Below, piece by piece: positions 5,592-6,215 of a stretch of DNA of 6,215 nt. Every line of letters starts with the position of its first letter. The first letter of the stretch is position 1. Below the pieces are notes generated by a model. The model did no database searches. It had not been told where the DNA came from and saw nothing but the letters and a program-made list of their open reading frames with translations. A program made the translations under genes and the position numbers. Origin of the DNA: Verrucomicrobiia bacterium (GTDB lineage: Bacteria; Verrucomicrobiota; Verrucomicrobiia; Limisphaerales; UBA11358); contig JASHVW010000093.1 in the NCBI GenBank assembly GCA_030044395.1, positions 1 to 6,215 on the forward strand, given 5' to 3'.

Positions 5592-6215
5592 TCAGATCGC
5601 GGCTACAGCTTTGACGCAGCGGCCGCAAATGGTTGGATGGCCGGGATTTGAGCCGACATCAGTTTCCCAATGCCAGCAGCGTTCGCATTTTTGACCGTCA
5701 GCCTTTGCCACGGAAATCCGGTCGATGGCCCCTACCCCATCTATCTCCAACTGCGAGACGTTGGCCAGTTCCCGAAATGAATCCGCGTCACCATTGGACC
5801 GGATTTTACCAGCCTTGGGCCCGCTCAAAATGAGTTTGGCTTCGAGCGATTTGCCAATGTCCTTTGATTGCCGCGCCTTTTCCAATACCGGCAAAGTCAG
5901 TTCCCGCAGCTCCAATAAGGCCCGCCAAGCATCCCGTTCATTCTCCGGCAAAACGAATTCCTTGCGAATCCAATCAGATTCATGGACGGAATGGTTGCGC
6001 CCGGGAACAAATTCCCATGCCTCATCCGCCGTGAAGACCAGGATCGGCGCGAGTATATGGCACAAGCCGATAAGCAGCCGATGCAACACCGTCTGCGTTG
6101 AGCGGCGGCGATGGGAATTGGTTGCATCGGTGTAAAGCCGGTCTTTGACAACGTCGTGGTAAATCGCGGACAACTCCACGGCGATAAATTGACTGATCTT
6201 TTGATAAACGACGTG
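5592..6215 (-). CDS. ileS: Isoleucyl-tRNA synthetase, C-terminal part (5' end outside window)
   Basis: The enzyme charges tRNA-Ile with isoleucine. The frame is open from the right edge to TGA at 5592-5594, giving 207 residues. An internal GTG at 6177-6179 is not the real start, since the family sequence continues upstream of it as HVVYQKISQFIA. Visible segments: ELSAIYHDVVKDRLYTD, the typical start of the anticodon-binding helical domain; HRRRSTQTVLHRLLIGLCHILAPILVFTADEAWE, also in that domain; KDIGKSLEAKLIL in the linker; and a C-terminal zinc finger CERCW...CGRC with cysteines at fragment residues 177, 180, 197 and 200 (codons within 5616-5687). This finger is typical of the E. coli-type (IleS1) enzyme and aids tRNA binding. 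The fragment looks intact. It converges on the aldo/keto reductase gene with 136 bases between stops. Start, catalytic HIGH/KMSKS motifs and editing domain lie outside the window. Confidence 0.97.
   Translation of the reverse strand, partial: HVVYQKISQFIAVELSAIYHDVVKDRLYTDATNSHRRRSTQTVLHRLLIGLCHILAPILVFTADEAWEFVPGRNHSVHESDWIRKEFVLPENERDAWRALLELRELTLPVLEKARQSKDIGKSLEAKLILSGPKAGKIRSNGDADSFRELANVSQLEIDGVGAIDRISVAKADGQKCERCWHWETDVGSNPGHPTICGRCVKAVAAI

Noticed and set aside
5455..5694. Small plus-strand frame after the aldo/keto reductase
   Set aside because: It runs into the antisense of the ileS zinc-finger region. It has no ribosome binding site and no recognisable content.

Overview
This window looks like a bacterial chromosome segment from a Verrucomicrobia-type organism (Pedosphaera/Limisphaera-like). 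That placement is an inference. It rests on a PEP-CTERM surface-protein tail, moderately high GC, mostly Shine-Dalgarno-poor starts, and the style of the housekeeping proteins. Planctomycetes-Lentisphaerae relatives or a proteobacterium are not excluded.

Layout from left to right: (1) the C-terminal end of a PEP-CTERM protein on + (1-480, open at the left edge); (2) a strong bidirectional hairpin terminator (about 502-534); (3) a minus-strand pair, metK (2057-3298) followed by ahcY (553-2019), 37 nt apart and probably one operon; (4) a 92-nt divergent control region (3299-3390) with a face-to-face promoter pair and palindromic half-sites; (5) on +, a two-domain ArsR-type winged-helix/SAM-methyltransferase protein resembling SahR (3391-4320); (6) on +, a YajO-like aldo/keto reductase (4448-5455); (7) a short convergent gap with a GC-rich palindrome; (8) the C-terminal end of isoleucyl-tRNA synthetase on minus (5592-6215, open at the right edge). 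No stretch over 300 bases lacks a gene. I saw no RNA gene, CRISPR array or insertion sequence.

Functionally, the centre is an S-adenosylmethionine cycle module. MetK makes SAM, methyltransferases turn SAM into SAH, and AhcY splits SAH into adenosine and homocysteine. The divergent ArsR-methyltransferase fusion keeps a SAM/SAH-binding fold and lacks the usual ArsR metal-binding cysteines, so it is a good candidate for a repressor that reads SAH (or the SAM/SAH ratio). Its own promoter and the metK promoter are interleaved: the two -10 hexamers lie back to back and together form a perfect 12-bp palindrome. A single bound dimer there could control both transcripts. This regulatory unit is the most interesting part of the window. 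SahR-type control of the SAM cycle is known from Proteobacteria, so the novelty would be its presence and operator layout in this lineage.
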